Shown: positions 1-5,506 of the stretch, one piece after another | How the letters are laid out: every line of letters begins with the position of its first letter | How positions within the stretch are numbered: the first letter of the stretch is position 1 | Origin: Pseudomonadales bacterium | GTDB taxonomy: Bacteria; Pseudomonadota; Gammaproteobacteria; Pseudomonadales; Litorivicinaceae | Length of the DNA: 5,506 nucleotides | Assembly (NCBI GenBank): GCA_012269655.1 | Contig: JAAXJV010000179.1 | Location: forward strand, 1 to 5,506 | Reading direction: 5' to 3' | Position numbers and translations under genes: made by a program | The notes under the pieces: generated by a model | What the model was told of the DNA's origin: nothing | Database searches by the model: none | The model's input: the letters and a program-made list of their open reading frames with translations, nothing else

Positions 1-112
1 AGTGGAAGTTGCATGGGTGCATTCAACCACAGTCCAACACAAGCCCCAATAGCCAAGGTGTGAATGCCGGTCCAACTGCTATGTTTATCGGTAACAAGAC
101 GAGGGGTGCTCC

Positions 113-409
113 ATGCTAAATATCATTCGAAGAACGACCGGCACAGTCATCATGGCGATTTTTCTTGGAGCCCAAGCGGATACCTTAACCGTGCCTTTGG
201 GTAGCCAAGGGAGTCCAGACTTGGTGACGCCAAAACGAGGCGCTTCAATGTCATCGGTGGTTGAACTGGTCGGCCAACCCTTACGGATTGACCGGGCGGT
301 TGGAGATCCACCTATTGCTACTTGGCATTACCCTGAATTCCGCGTCTACTTCGAATATGACAAGGTTATTCACAGCGTTAAAAACCCTACTGCTATGTCT
401 GAGCACTGA
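113..409 (+). CDS. Small secreted protein, SmpA/OmlA-like, function unknown
   Basis: This encodes a 98-residue protein with an apparent cleavable signal peptide: basic residues at 6-7, a hydrophobic stretch at about 11-20, and a likely cut after Ala22 (GAQA then DTL). No lipobox cysteine is present, so it should be soluble in the periplasm or exported rather than a lipoprotein. The core at residues 42-90 begins RGASMSSVVELVG and continues through GDPPIATWHYPEF to VYFEYDKVIHSV. This resembles small gammaproteobacterial proteins in which an 'RG-M--V---G-P' helix precedes beta strands containing 'PPI--W-YP-F-VYFE-D-VIHSV', similar in layout to SmpA/OmlA (BamE-like) domains. That match is from memory. 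The start ATG 113 is preceded by GAGGGG at 101-106, a good ribosome site. The 3' end overlaps the btuF start by 53 bases, suggesting cotranscription and possibly translational coupling. No catalytic residues are recognisable and no function is assigned. Confidence 0.75.
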   Translation: MLNIIRRTTGTVIMAIFLGAQADTLTVPLGSQGSPDLVTPKRGASMSSVVELVGQPLRIDRAVGDPPIATWHYPEFRVYFEYDKVIHSVKNPTAMSEH

Positions 410-1133
410 AGTATCTGCTCAGGAGTTACGACTGGTCAGTCTGACACCTGCGATTACTCAAACGCTGGATGCGCTGGGTGGGTCCGTCCATCTGGTGGGA
501 GCAGATCAAGCTAGCGGGCGCGAAGACTTACCTGTCATCGCGGATTATCGCCAGATCAACGTCGAAGCCATCGTCCGCCTGAATCCCAGCCATGTCATCG
601 CCTGGCAGGATTCGCTAAAACCGAGCGTGCAAACTCAGCTCGAGCGCTTTGAGATCAAGGTTTTGGTGAGCCAGACCCAGTCGATTGAGCAATGGCTCTC
701 CAGTTCACGTCAAATTGCCATGGCGCTAGGACTGAGTTCTGATCCGATACAAGCCTGGGAGAATGAGCTGAAGCAGATTGAGTCGCGCTATGCACGGCGC
801 CAGAACATCCCAACCGCTTGGTTATTCTGGGACCGGCCCATCATGGTGGCGGGTAATCAAGGATTCACGTCCGAGATAATGAGAATCTGCGGTTTGCAGA
901 ATGCGTTTGAAGACATCGATATGGTCACAGCCATCATCGATCCCGAGCAGTTGTTGCGCCGATCACCCCAGGTGTTAATTGGTCGTGCTGAAAGCATTGA
1001 TCTAAATATGTGGGATAAATCACCCATTATTTGGGAGCCTCCATCCGATAGTTTGTCCCAGCCAGGACCTGCACTGCCTAAAGGCATTCTCGCGTTGTGT
1101 GAGGCACTCGACCCCATCCGTTCGTCGCTTTGA
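357..1133 (+). CDS. btuF: Periplasmic cobalamin-binding protein (BtuF-like) of ABC transporter
   Basis: This 258-residue protein is predicted to bind cobalamin in the periplasm and deliver it to BtuCD. The frame is open from ATG 261, but ATG 357 is preferred because it starts a signal peptide (MTRLFTALKTLLLCLSTEVSA, cut near residue 21), followed directly by the mature N-terminus QELRLVSLTPAITQTLDALG, typical of the family. ADYRQINVEAIVRLNPSHVIAW (62-83) matches the first lobe of BtuF, and Glu70 aligns with the glutamate that salt-bridges to BtuC arginines. IDPEQLLRRSPQVLI (194-208) matches the second lobe, where Glu197 is the likely partner glutamate. The protein ends in GILALCEAL, as relatives do. 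Its length is close to E. coli BtuF (266). No strong Shine-Dalgarno precedes ATG 357, and the start lies inside the upstream gene, so coupled translation is likely. Related families bind haem or siderophores; the adjacent riboswitch and btuB, btuC and btuD favour B12. The gene itself lies upstream of the riboswitch. Confidence 0.87.
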   Translation: MTRLFTALKTLLLCLSTEVSAQELRLVSLTPAITQTLDALGGSVHLVGADQASGREDLPVIADYRQINVEAIVRLNPSHVIAWQDSLKPSVQTQLERFEIKVLVSQTQSIEQWLSSSRQIAMALGLSSDPIQAWENELKQIESRYARRQNIPTAWLFWDRPIMVAGNQGFTSEIMRICGLQNAFEDIDMVTAIIDPEQLLRRSPQVLIGRAESIDLNMWDKSPIIWEPPSDSLSQPGPALPKGILALCEALDPIRSSL

Positions 1134-1158
1134 ATTGGGTTATGAAAGCCCGTAAACT
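1130..1158 (+). promoter_or_regulatory. Candidate sigma70 promoter for riboswitch-btuB transcript
   Basis: A -35-like TTGAAT (1130-1135) and a -10-like TAAACT (1153-1158) are separated by 17 bases. Each matches the consensus at four of six positions. The predicted start near 1165 is about five bases before the first riboswitch stem at 1170, the usual placement. The -35 overlaps the btuF stop codon. The call rests on motif and position only; btuB could instead be read through from btuF. Confidence 0.4.
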
Positions 1159-1169
1159 CGCCCGGCGGA

Positions 1170-1385
1170 TTAGGTGACCGACTGGCGTCGGTGTAACAGG
1201 GAATTCGGTTTAAGTCCGAAGCTGCCCCCGCAACGGTAAATACACGGTTATTTTCTGCGCCTGCGACTGGGCCACTGTCATCAGATGGGAAGGCGTCGCA
1301 GACTCCAAAGGATGGGACGTGTATCAGCCCGGAGACCTACCTAAGCCAAATTCACTCACCTGTGCGGGCGGCACGGGCTATGGAG
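1170..1385 (+). ncRNA. Cobalamin riboswitch (adenosylcobalamin class) with regulatory hairpin
   Basis: This leader RNA should bind a cobalamin, probably adenosylcobalamin, and repress btuB. Conserved blocks are AACAGGGAA (1195-1203), GCTGCCCCCGCAACGGTAA (1221-1239), GCCACTG (1271-1277), ATGGGAAGGC (1285-1294) and the B12 box AGCCCGGAGACCTACC (1326-1341). Exact pairings found by eye are P1 1170-1175/1339-1344, a P2 hairpin 1177-1182/1187-1192, P4 1204-1208/1216-1220, P7 1241-1246/1318-1323, and a 7-bp inner stem 1261-1267/1295-1301. The large peripheral arm with GCCACTG and GGGAAGGC points to the class I fold. The expression platform is a hairpin at 1359-1365/1371-1377, four bases before the Shine-Dalgarno GGAG (1382-1385). 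Its tip TGCGGG (1363-1368) is complementary to CCCGCA in L5 (1227-1232), giving the L5-L13 kissing contact. There is no U-tract, so control is most likely at translation initiation. Stem numbering is by analogy with known members. Confidence 0.96.
1359..1377 (+). promoter_or_regulatory. Riboswitch expression-platform hairpin (P13/L13) beside btuB ribosome site
   Basis: CCTGTGC (1359-1365) pairs with GCACGGG (1371-1377) through seven base pairs including one G-U, around a five-base loop GGGCG. TGCGGG at 1363-1368 is the exact complement of CCCGCA at 1227-1232 in loop L5. The hairpin ends four bases before the GGAG ribosome site of the downstream receptor gene (start ATG 1393), so stabilising it by ligand-dependent kissing could block ribosome entry. 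Forming the full 6-bp kissing helix would require opening the top of the stem (1363-1365). Confidence 0.7.
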
Positions 1386-1392
1386 TTCGAAA

Positions 1393-3321
1393 ATGAAGAA
1401 GTCCCTTCTGGCTGCAGCGATCACGCTAGCGGCGGCACCTGCGTTTGCAGAAATTGATCCGATTGTTATTGAGTATTCACCACGCGAACAATTGTCAGAC
1501 TCGCCAACCTCAGGATTCACAGAAGTATTTAAAGCCAAACAAATACAACAATCGAATGCCAAGTCTGTCGGTGAATTTTTGGCGCAAAATGCCAGCGTTG
1601 TAACTTTTGACAATCAGGGAACCGGATTAGCGCCCTCCATTGGATTACGGGGCTTTGGTTCTACGGCCTCACAGAACACCCTGATTTTGGTAAACGGTAT
1701 CCCAGTGAACACCGCCACGTTAGAAGCGCCGTTGCTCAAATCAATTTCACTGACAGACGTACAACAAATAGAAGTGCGCCCAGGCTCGGCTTCAGCAAAC
1801 TATGGAGCGGGTGCAACGGCCGGTGTAATTAACATCTTAACGGCACCCAATGCCACGGGCACTTTTGAAGCTGACGCGGGGTCCTCCGGTTTTGGTCAGG
1901 TTTTAGCATCGATTGGCGACCTTCAGGAAAGCCACTCTTATTCTGTTAGCGCATCAAGCACTACATTCGATGGATACCGAAACAACACCGACTTTGAAAA
2001 AGAAACCGCCTCTTTGAAGTATGCGAATGACTCTGATTCTAACTACCAGAATCTATTTGTGACTGTGGATCGAGGTGAGCAAAACACTCTCAGCGGTTCG
2101 ACCTTGAGCATGCTCGCGCAAGACAACAAAGGTGGAAAAACTGCAGACAGCTTCGATTTCGATAGCATCATCGCAACCTTTAGCGATGAGCGAAATCTAA
2201 TGGGACAATCCCTCGTTACCTCATTTGGATACGTGGAGTCGAATCAAGAAGGGACCATTAGCGGTTCAACCTTGTTTGATCAGACAACTCGGGGATTCAG
2301 AATAAATGCAGAGATGACTGTAAACTCAGGCCTCTACTACGGCGCAGAGTTGAGATCAGACAGGTACGACTATTTCTCACCCAATGTCAGTTGGGGAACC
2401 AAAAAGTCGGATAGCGAACAACGCCAAACCAGCCTATACCTCGGAACCCAACTTGTTGAACGTGAAGATCTGCTACTGAGCGCAGTAGGTCGTATCGCGA
2501 GTGTTAAAGACCAAGTGCGGTATACCCATACCTCTGCCACAAACAACGCGAGTGTAGATGAAACCCAAAGTGCGTCTGCCTGGAATATTTCAGCCCGAAA
2601 ACAGTTAAACAAGACATTGGTTTTTAGAGGTTCGCTGGACCAAGCCTACAGATTCGCAACCGTAGACGAACAGCAAGACAGTAAGGCATTGCCTAATGCG
2701 CTGCGGCCCCAAATTTCCAACAGCCTTCATCTCGGAATACAACAGCAAATTGAAGGCGGCTTCGTCGACCTTGAGGCCTATCACATGGAGATTTCAGACG
2801 AAATCGCATTCCAAGACAATCCATGGCCAAATTCTGGCAATTTCAACGTCGACTCTACTACCCGAACAGGAGCCACAGCCAAATTGAGTCGCGCAATTTC
2901 AGACTCTACAAATTTAGACGTCAGCATGACACTGCTTGATTCTGAGGTAACCGGGGGCGTTCACGAAGGTAAAAGACTGCCATCAGTAGCTGAACAGACT
3001 TTCCGGTTTACTGTAGAACACAATCTCGGTGCAGGCGTCTCAACTCGTCTTTCAGGTCGATTTGAGAGCGATAAAGTTCTCGCTTCAGATTGGAATAATG
3101 AGGGTGGACGCGTTAGCGATCAGGCCACGTTTGACTGGAGCATCCAGAAAAAATACGAGAACCTCTCGCTAAAACTTGGTGTGGATAACCTGTTCGACGC
3201 CAAAAATTACACATATGGCGTGCGAGGTTTCTCAACAATCGATGGTGTCTCAGGTTTTTATGATTTCTACATTCCAAGCCTGCCACGCAGCTATAGCTTC
3301 AGCTTGACCAGTAGCTTCTAA
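1393..3321 (+). CDS. btuB: TonB-dependent outer-membrane cobalamin receptor (BtuB-like)
   Basis: This 642-residue outer-membrane beta-barrel receptor is predicted to import cobalamin with energy from TonB-ExbBD. It has a Sec signal peptide (residues 1-19, ending APAFA), then a TonB-box-like segment DPIVIEY (22-28). The plug domain spans about 36-150 and includes SVGEFLAQNASVVTF (58-72), IGLRGFGS (83-90), TLILVNGIPVN (96-106) and VQQIEVRPGSASANYGAGATAGVINILT (123-150), all typical of TonB receptors. The remainder is rich in alternating polar and aromatic beta strands, and the protein ends in SFSLTSSF with the terminal Phe recognised by the barrel-assembly machinery. E. coli BtuB is slightly shorter (614 with signal). 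ATG 1393 follows GGAG at 1382-1385 with 7-base spacing. Specificity for B12 is inferred from the riboswitch directly upstream and the neighbouring btuF, btuC and btuD; the sequence alone shows only a TonB receptor. The 3' end overlaps the opposing btuD by four bases. Confidence 0.92.
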   Translation: MKKSLLAAAITLAAAPAFAEIDPIVIEYSPREQLSDSPTSGFTEVFKAKQIQQSNAKSVGEFLAQNASVVTFDNQGTGLAPSIGLRGFGSTASQNTLILVNGIPVNTATLEAPLLKSISLTDVQQIEVRPGSASANYGAGATAGVINILTAPNATGTFEADAGSSGFGQVLASIGDLQESHSYSVSASSTTFDGYRNNTDFEKETASLKYANDSDSNYQNLFVTVDRGEQNTLSGSTLSMLAQDNKGGKTADSFDFDSIIATFSDERNLMGQSLVTSFGYVESNQEGTISGSTLFDQTTRGFRINAEMTVNSGLYYGAELRSDRYDYFSPNVSWGTKKSDSEQRQTSLYLGTQLVEREDLLLSAVGRIASVKDQVRYTHTSATNNASVDETQSASAWNISARKQLNKTLVFRGSLDQAYRFATVDEQQDSKALPNALRPQISNSLHLGIQQQIEGGFVDLEAYHMEISDEIAFQDNPWPNSGNFNVDSTTRTGATAKLSRAISDSTNLDVSMTLLDSEVTGGVHEGKRLPSVAEQTFRFTVEHNLGAGVSTRLSGRFESDKVLASDWNNEGGRVSDQATFDWSIQKKYENLSLKLGVDNLFDAKNYTYGVRGFSTIDGVSGFYDFYIPSLPRSYSFSLTSSF

Positions 3322-4037
3322 ACCGCAAACCACCGGCCATCTCGGCACTCGTAGGGGTGGCCATACAACTGGCTCAGTTTCGACTGGGTCAGTTGTTCTT
3401 TAGCTTCCGCCCAGCTCCATTGCTCGTTACCCAGCAACAGAACCTGATCTGATAATTGCGCGGCCCAATCTGGATCATGCGCGACCATCAGCACACAACC
3501 GGCATTAGCCAGATGATCACGAATCAAATCAGGCAGGGTCGACCAAATGTGTCCGGGATCCAGATGCTCAATCGGCTCGTCCAGCAGCCAGACTTTTGCT
3601 TGCTGTGCGATCAAGGCTGCAAGACGCACCCGCTGCCATTCGCCACCCGATAACGCTTGAATCGATGTGTTCGCTTTGTCCGCCAGCCCCATTCGAGCAA
3701 GCGCCGATTCCACATACTCATAGTCCGACGGCTGGTAGCCCTGATGCCAAGCTAACCACGGATGTCGGGCTGACAGCACATAGTCTTTGACGCGCATTGG
3801 AAACAAACGAGATTCCGTTTGCGCTAAGTACCCGCACCAGCGAGCCTGCGGCTGATCAGCCGAGCCCTTGACAGTCCCCGAACGCACCGCGTTCAAGCCG
3901 GCCACAGACCTTAATAGCCAGGACTTTCCTGCACCATTTCGTCCCAGCACGCAGGCCACCTGACCGGCATTCAATTGCCCACTGATGGGGTTAGGCTGCT
4001 TATCCAGTGACGTGACGAGTTGATCAACGCGCAGCAT
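3318..4037 (-). CDS. btuD: Cobalamin ABC transporter ATP-binding protein (BtuD-like)
   Basis: This 239-residue cytoplasmic ATPase should power B12 transport through BtuC. All nucleotide-binding motifs are visible in order: Walker A GRNGAGKS (32-39), Q-loop Gln73 in GYLAQTE, signature LSGGEWQRVRLAALIAQ (129-145), Walker B VWLLDEP (149-155) with catalytic Glu154, D-loop HLD (158-160), and H-loop His187 in VAHDPD. The signature block is very like E. coli BtuD (LSGGEWQRVRLAA), which favours B12 over the related iron-siderophore ATPases. The residue after the Walker A Ser is Trp40, where Thr or Ser is usual. Length is close to the family norm of about 250. The start ATG (4035-4037) lies inside btuC with a 14-base overlap; a GGGACGGA-like site precedes it. 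Overlap with btuC implies coupled translation. The stop codon TAG lies within the btuB stop region on the opposite strand. Confidence 0.93.
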   Translation of the reverse strand: MLRVDQLVTSLDKQPNPISGQLNAGQVACVLGRNGAGKSWLLRSVAGLNAVRSGTVKGSADQPQARWCGYLAQTESRLFPMRVKDYVLSARHPWLAWHQGYQPSDYEYVESALARMGLADKANTSIQALSGGEWQRVRLAALIAQQAKVWLLDEPIEHLDPGHIWSTLPDLIRDHLANAGCVLMVAHDPDWAAQLSDQVLLLGNEQWSWAEAKEQLTQSKLSQLYGHPYECRDGRWFAV

Positions 4038-4950
4038 AAATCCGTCCCAACAACACCAGTAAAACCGGAATGCCCAGCATGGCCATCACAACCCCCGCCG
4101 GAATCTGGATGGGGTCAGCCACCGCCCGGCCCAACCAATCCGCCCAAAGCAAAAGTGCCCCACCCAGCCCCGCACACATGGGAAGCCAAGTTCGATGCGT
4201 ACGGGTGGGCATCAACAGCCGCACCGCATGGGGTACTAACAGGCCAACAAACCCAATGGGACCAGCCACCGATACAGCCAGCGCGGTCAAAATCCCTGCG
4301 ATGACAATCAAGAACGAACGAACCCGGACTACATTCATGCCCAGCATGCTGGCTGCATCCGGCCCTCGGTTGAAAACGTCCAATAGACGGCTTGCGCGGG
4401 TGGCGAGTACCAAGAAGCCTAGCCAGGGCAATAACCACAGGGTAGATACACCTGCGCCGGATAAATCGCCCATCAACCAAATCAGCGACACTTGCGTGCG
4501 AACCGGATCGCTAAAGGTCAAAATCAAGCTGCCCAGGGCGCCAGCACCGGCACTTAAGAGAACACCGGTTAGCAGCAATCGGATCGGGTCGGATCGCCCC
4601 ATCCGCGTCAAACTCAGCAGCAAGGCCAAGGTGGCCAAGGAACCGATCATTGCGAATAGCGGTAGGAATACCGAACTTAGTCCAATCAGCGCCGACAGCA
4701 TGACGGCGACCGAGGCTCCCCCGGACACACCCAGAATGTAGGGCTCGGCCAGCGGATTGCGCAGAACCACTTGGAGAAACAAGCCACAAACACCCAACAC
4801 ACTGCCCACTAGCAAGGCCGCCATCGCCCTAGGCCAGCGGAGCTCCCCCAAAATACGCCATTCGAGGTCAGATTGGGGCCAGGCACCACCGAATACGGAT
4901 AGGGTAAACCCTGAGAGCACCAAGAATGCCGTCAACAGGATCCACCGCAT
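4024..4950 (-). CDS. btuC: Cobalamin ABC transporter permease (BtuC-like, FecCD family)
   Basis: This 308-residue inner-membrane permease should form the B12 channel as a dimer with two BtuD subunits. It belongs to the FecCD/BtuC family: LRWPRAMAALLVGSVLGVCG (37-56), LRNPLAEPYILGVSGGAS (63-80), and SVAGPIGFVGLLVPHAVRLL (227-246), near the ATPase-contacting loop. The C-terminal segment ADPIQIPAGVVMAMLGIPVLLVLL (278-301) is also typical. About nine or ten hydrophobic helices can be read, as expected. The frame runs 21 codons further upstream to 5013, but the ATG at 4948-4950 is preferred: it begins directly with a membrane helix, has AGGG about eight bases upstream, and avoids overlapping folD. 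With this start the protein is slightly shorter than typical members (about 320-350). The gene starts 10 bases after the folD stop and overlaps btuD, so the three probably share a transcript. FecCD relatives carry iron chelates or haem; the locus context sets B12 as the substrate. Confidence 0.92.
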   Translation of the reverse strand: MRWILLTAFLVLSGFTLSVFGGAWPQSDLEWRILGELRWPRAMAALLVGSVLGVCGLFLQVVLRNPLAEPYILGVSGGASVAVMLSALIGLSSVFLPLFAMIGSLATLALLLSLTRMGRSDPIRLLLTGVLLSAGAGALGSLILTFSDPVRTQVSLIWLMGDLSGAGVSTLWLLPWLGFLVLATRASRLLDVFNRGPDAASMLGMNVVRVRSFLIVIAGILTALAVSVAGPIGFVGLLVPHAVRLLMPTRTHRTWLPMCAGLGGALLLWADWLGRAVADPIQIPAGVVMAMLGIPVLLVLLGRIYAAR

Positions 4951-4960
4951 GTGAGGTGCC

Positions 4961-5506
4961 CTACGCGTTTGCGAGCTTTGCGGCGCGCAGCGTATTGGTG
5001 AGCAAGCAGGCAATGGTCATGGGACCAACACCACCGGGCACTGGCGTGACCGCGCCGGCTACCTCGACCGCATCCCGGGCAACATCTCCGCCCAGCTTAC
5101 CGTCTTCCAAGCGATTGATACCGACATCGATCACGGTAGCGCCTGGCTTGATCCAGTCTTTTTTCACCATGAACGGACGCCCCACGGCTGCAATCAAGAT
5201 ATCCGCACTGCGACACATCTCGGGCAGATTCATAGTTCTGGAGTGAGCCATCACCACCGTTGCATTCATTTTTTGTAACAGGGCACTGATCGGTTTACCG
5301 ACAATATTGGAACGCCCCAACACCACTGCAGTCAGCCCGCTTAAATCCTGACCGAGCACATCCGCGACCAGATAGCTACAGCCTAGCGGTGTACACGGGA
5401 CCAAGCCTTCGCCGCCCGTCCAGAGTGCACCGACATTGACCGGATGAAATCCGTCGACGTCCTTGGCAGGGTCAATACGATCCAGAATCGCATCGCTGTC
5501 CATTCC
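4961..5506 (-). CDS. folD: Bifunctional methylenetetrahydrofolate dehydrogenase/cyclohydrolase FolD (5' end outside window)
   Basis: FolD is a cytoplasmic enzyme that oxidises 5,10-methylene-tetrahydrofolate with NADP+ and hydrolyses the methenyl product to 10-formyl-tetrahydrofolate. The window holds the last 181 residues of a protein usually about 285 long; the frame runs open through the right edge, so the ATG at 5501-5503 is an internal Met, not the start. Counting from that Met, the segment contains [12 protein letters not shown] (14-25, including the conserved active-site Asp), PCTPLG (36-41), the dinucleotide-binding stretch [12 protein letters not shown] (60-71), [10 protein letters not shown] (101-110), [10 protein letters not shown] (121-130) and [11 protein letters not shown] (153-163), the diagnostic family signature. 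The N-terminal catalytic Lys and Tyr lie outside the window. The stop is TAG at 4961-4963, only 10 bases before btuC, so folD probably leads a folD-btuC-btuD transcript. Confidence 0.97.
   Translation of the reverse strand, partial: GMDSDAILDRIDPAKDVDGFHPVNVGALWTGGEGLVPCTPLGCSYLVADVLGQDLSGLTAVVLGRSNIVGKPISALLQKMNATVVMAHSRTMNLPEMCRSADILIAAVGRPFMVKKDWIKPGATVIDVGINRLEDGKLGGDVARDAVEVAGAVTPVPGGVGPMTIACLLTNTLRAAKLANA

Noticed and set aside
1..112. Possible fragment of a divergent minus-strand gene; the frame reads ...SSWTGIHTLAIGACVGLWL...
   Set aside because: The frame is open to the left edge and looks membrane-like, but it has no ATG until positions 12-14 and no convincing ribosome site; about 110 bases is too short to decide. 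No clear promoter was found here either.
261..356. N-terminal extension of btuF from ATG 261
   Set aside because: It would put 32 extra residues before a well-formed signal peptide and deepen the overlap with the upstream gene; the extension is the upstream gene's coding sequence in another frame.
1359..1385. Rho-independent terminator reading of the leader hairpin
   Set aside because: The hairpin is GC-rich but is followed by CTATGGAG rather than a run of T, so a role in translation is favoured over termination.
2370..2612. Minus-strand open frame inside btuB
   Set aside because: Low-complexity, Ser/Arg-rich translation with no domain; it is a shadow of the receptor gene.
3331..3361. Possible terminator between btuB and btuD formed by CCACC and GGTGG
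   Set aside because: The stem is only five pairs with a loop of about 20 bases and no T-tract, and it lies within btuD coding sequence.
4070..4741. Long plus-strand open frame (223 codons) antisense to btuC
   Set aside because: Its product is rich in Pro, Thr, Lys and Arg with no recognisable domain, as expected from the reverse frame of a GC-rich membrane gene; btuC motifs on the other strand are clear.
4951..5013. Longer btuC start at 5013
   Set aside because: The added residues ([14 protein letters not shown]...) are polar, overlap the end of folD, and do not resemble a FecCD N-terminus; the ATG at 4948-4950 starts directly with a membrane helix.

Overview
This window looks like a vitamin B12 (cobalamin) uptake locus from a gram-negative bacterium, most likely a gammaproteobacterium. 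The evidence is an outer-membrane TonB-dependent receptor with a signal peptide and terminal Phe, a BtuF-type periplasmic binding protein, a BtuC/BtuD ABC transporter whose ATPase signature closely matches enterobacterial BtuD, and a small secreted protein of a type I associate with gammaproteobacteria. The genus cannot be told from this sequence. No mobile elements, tRNAs, rRNAs or CRISPR arrays are visible, and coding density is very high.

Layout on the plus strand: bases 1-112 hold no gene I can support. A small secreted protein (113-409) overlaps by 53 bases a btuF-like gene whose best start is ATG 357 (357-1133). A plausible sigma70 promoter (1130-1158) overlaps the end of btuF and would start a transcript near 1165, just ahead of a complete cobalamin riboswitch (about 1170-1385). 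The riboswitch has identifiable P1, P2, P4, P7 and inner stems, a B12 box, and a downstream hairpin whose GC-rich tip can form a 6-bp kissing interaction with loop L5 right next to the Shine-Dalgarno of the following gene. It controls a BtuB-like receptor gene (1393-3321).

On the minus strand, reading leftwards from the right edge: the C-terminal two thirds of folD (4961-5506, cut by the window), then btuC (4024-4950, 10 bases after folD), then btuD (3318-4037, overlapping btuC by 14 bases). btuB and btuD converge and share four bases, so their stop codons overlap and there is no room for a terminator between them.

Together the genes form a full import path: BtuB moves cobalamin across the outer membrane using TonB energy, BtuF captures it in the periplasm, and BtuC2D2 pumps it across the inner membrane. 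Only the receptor lies directly behind a riboswitch; btuF is upstream of it and btuCD sit on the other strand, apparently in a folD-led operon. FolD supplies one-carbon folates that feed B12-dependent methionine synthesis, so the linkage makes metabolic sense. The components are all known families. What merits a second look is the arrangement and RNA-level control, not a new system.
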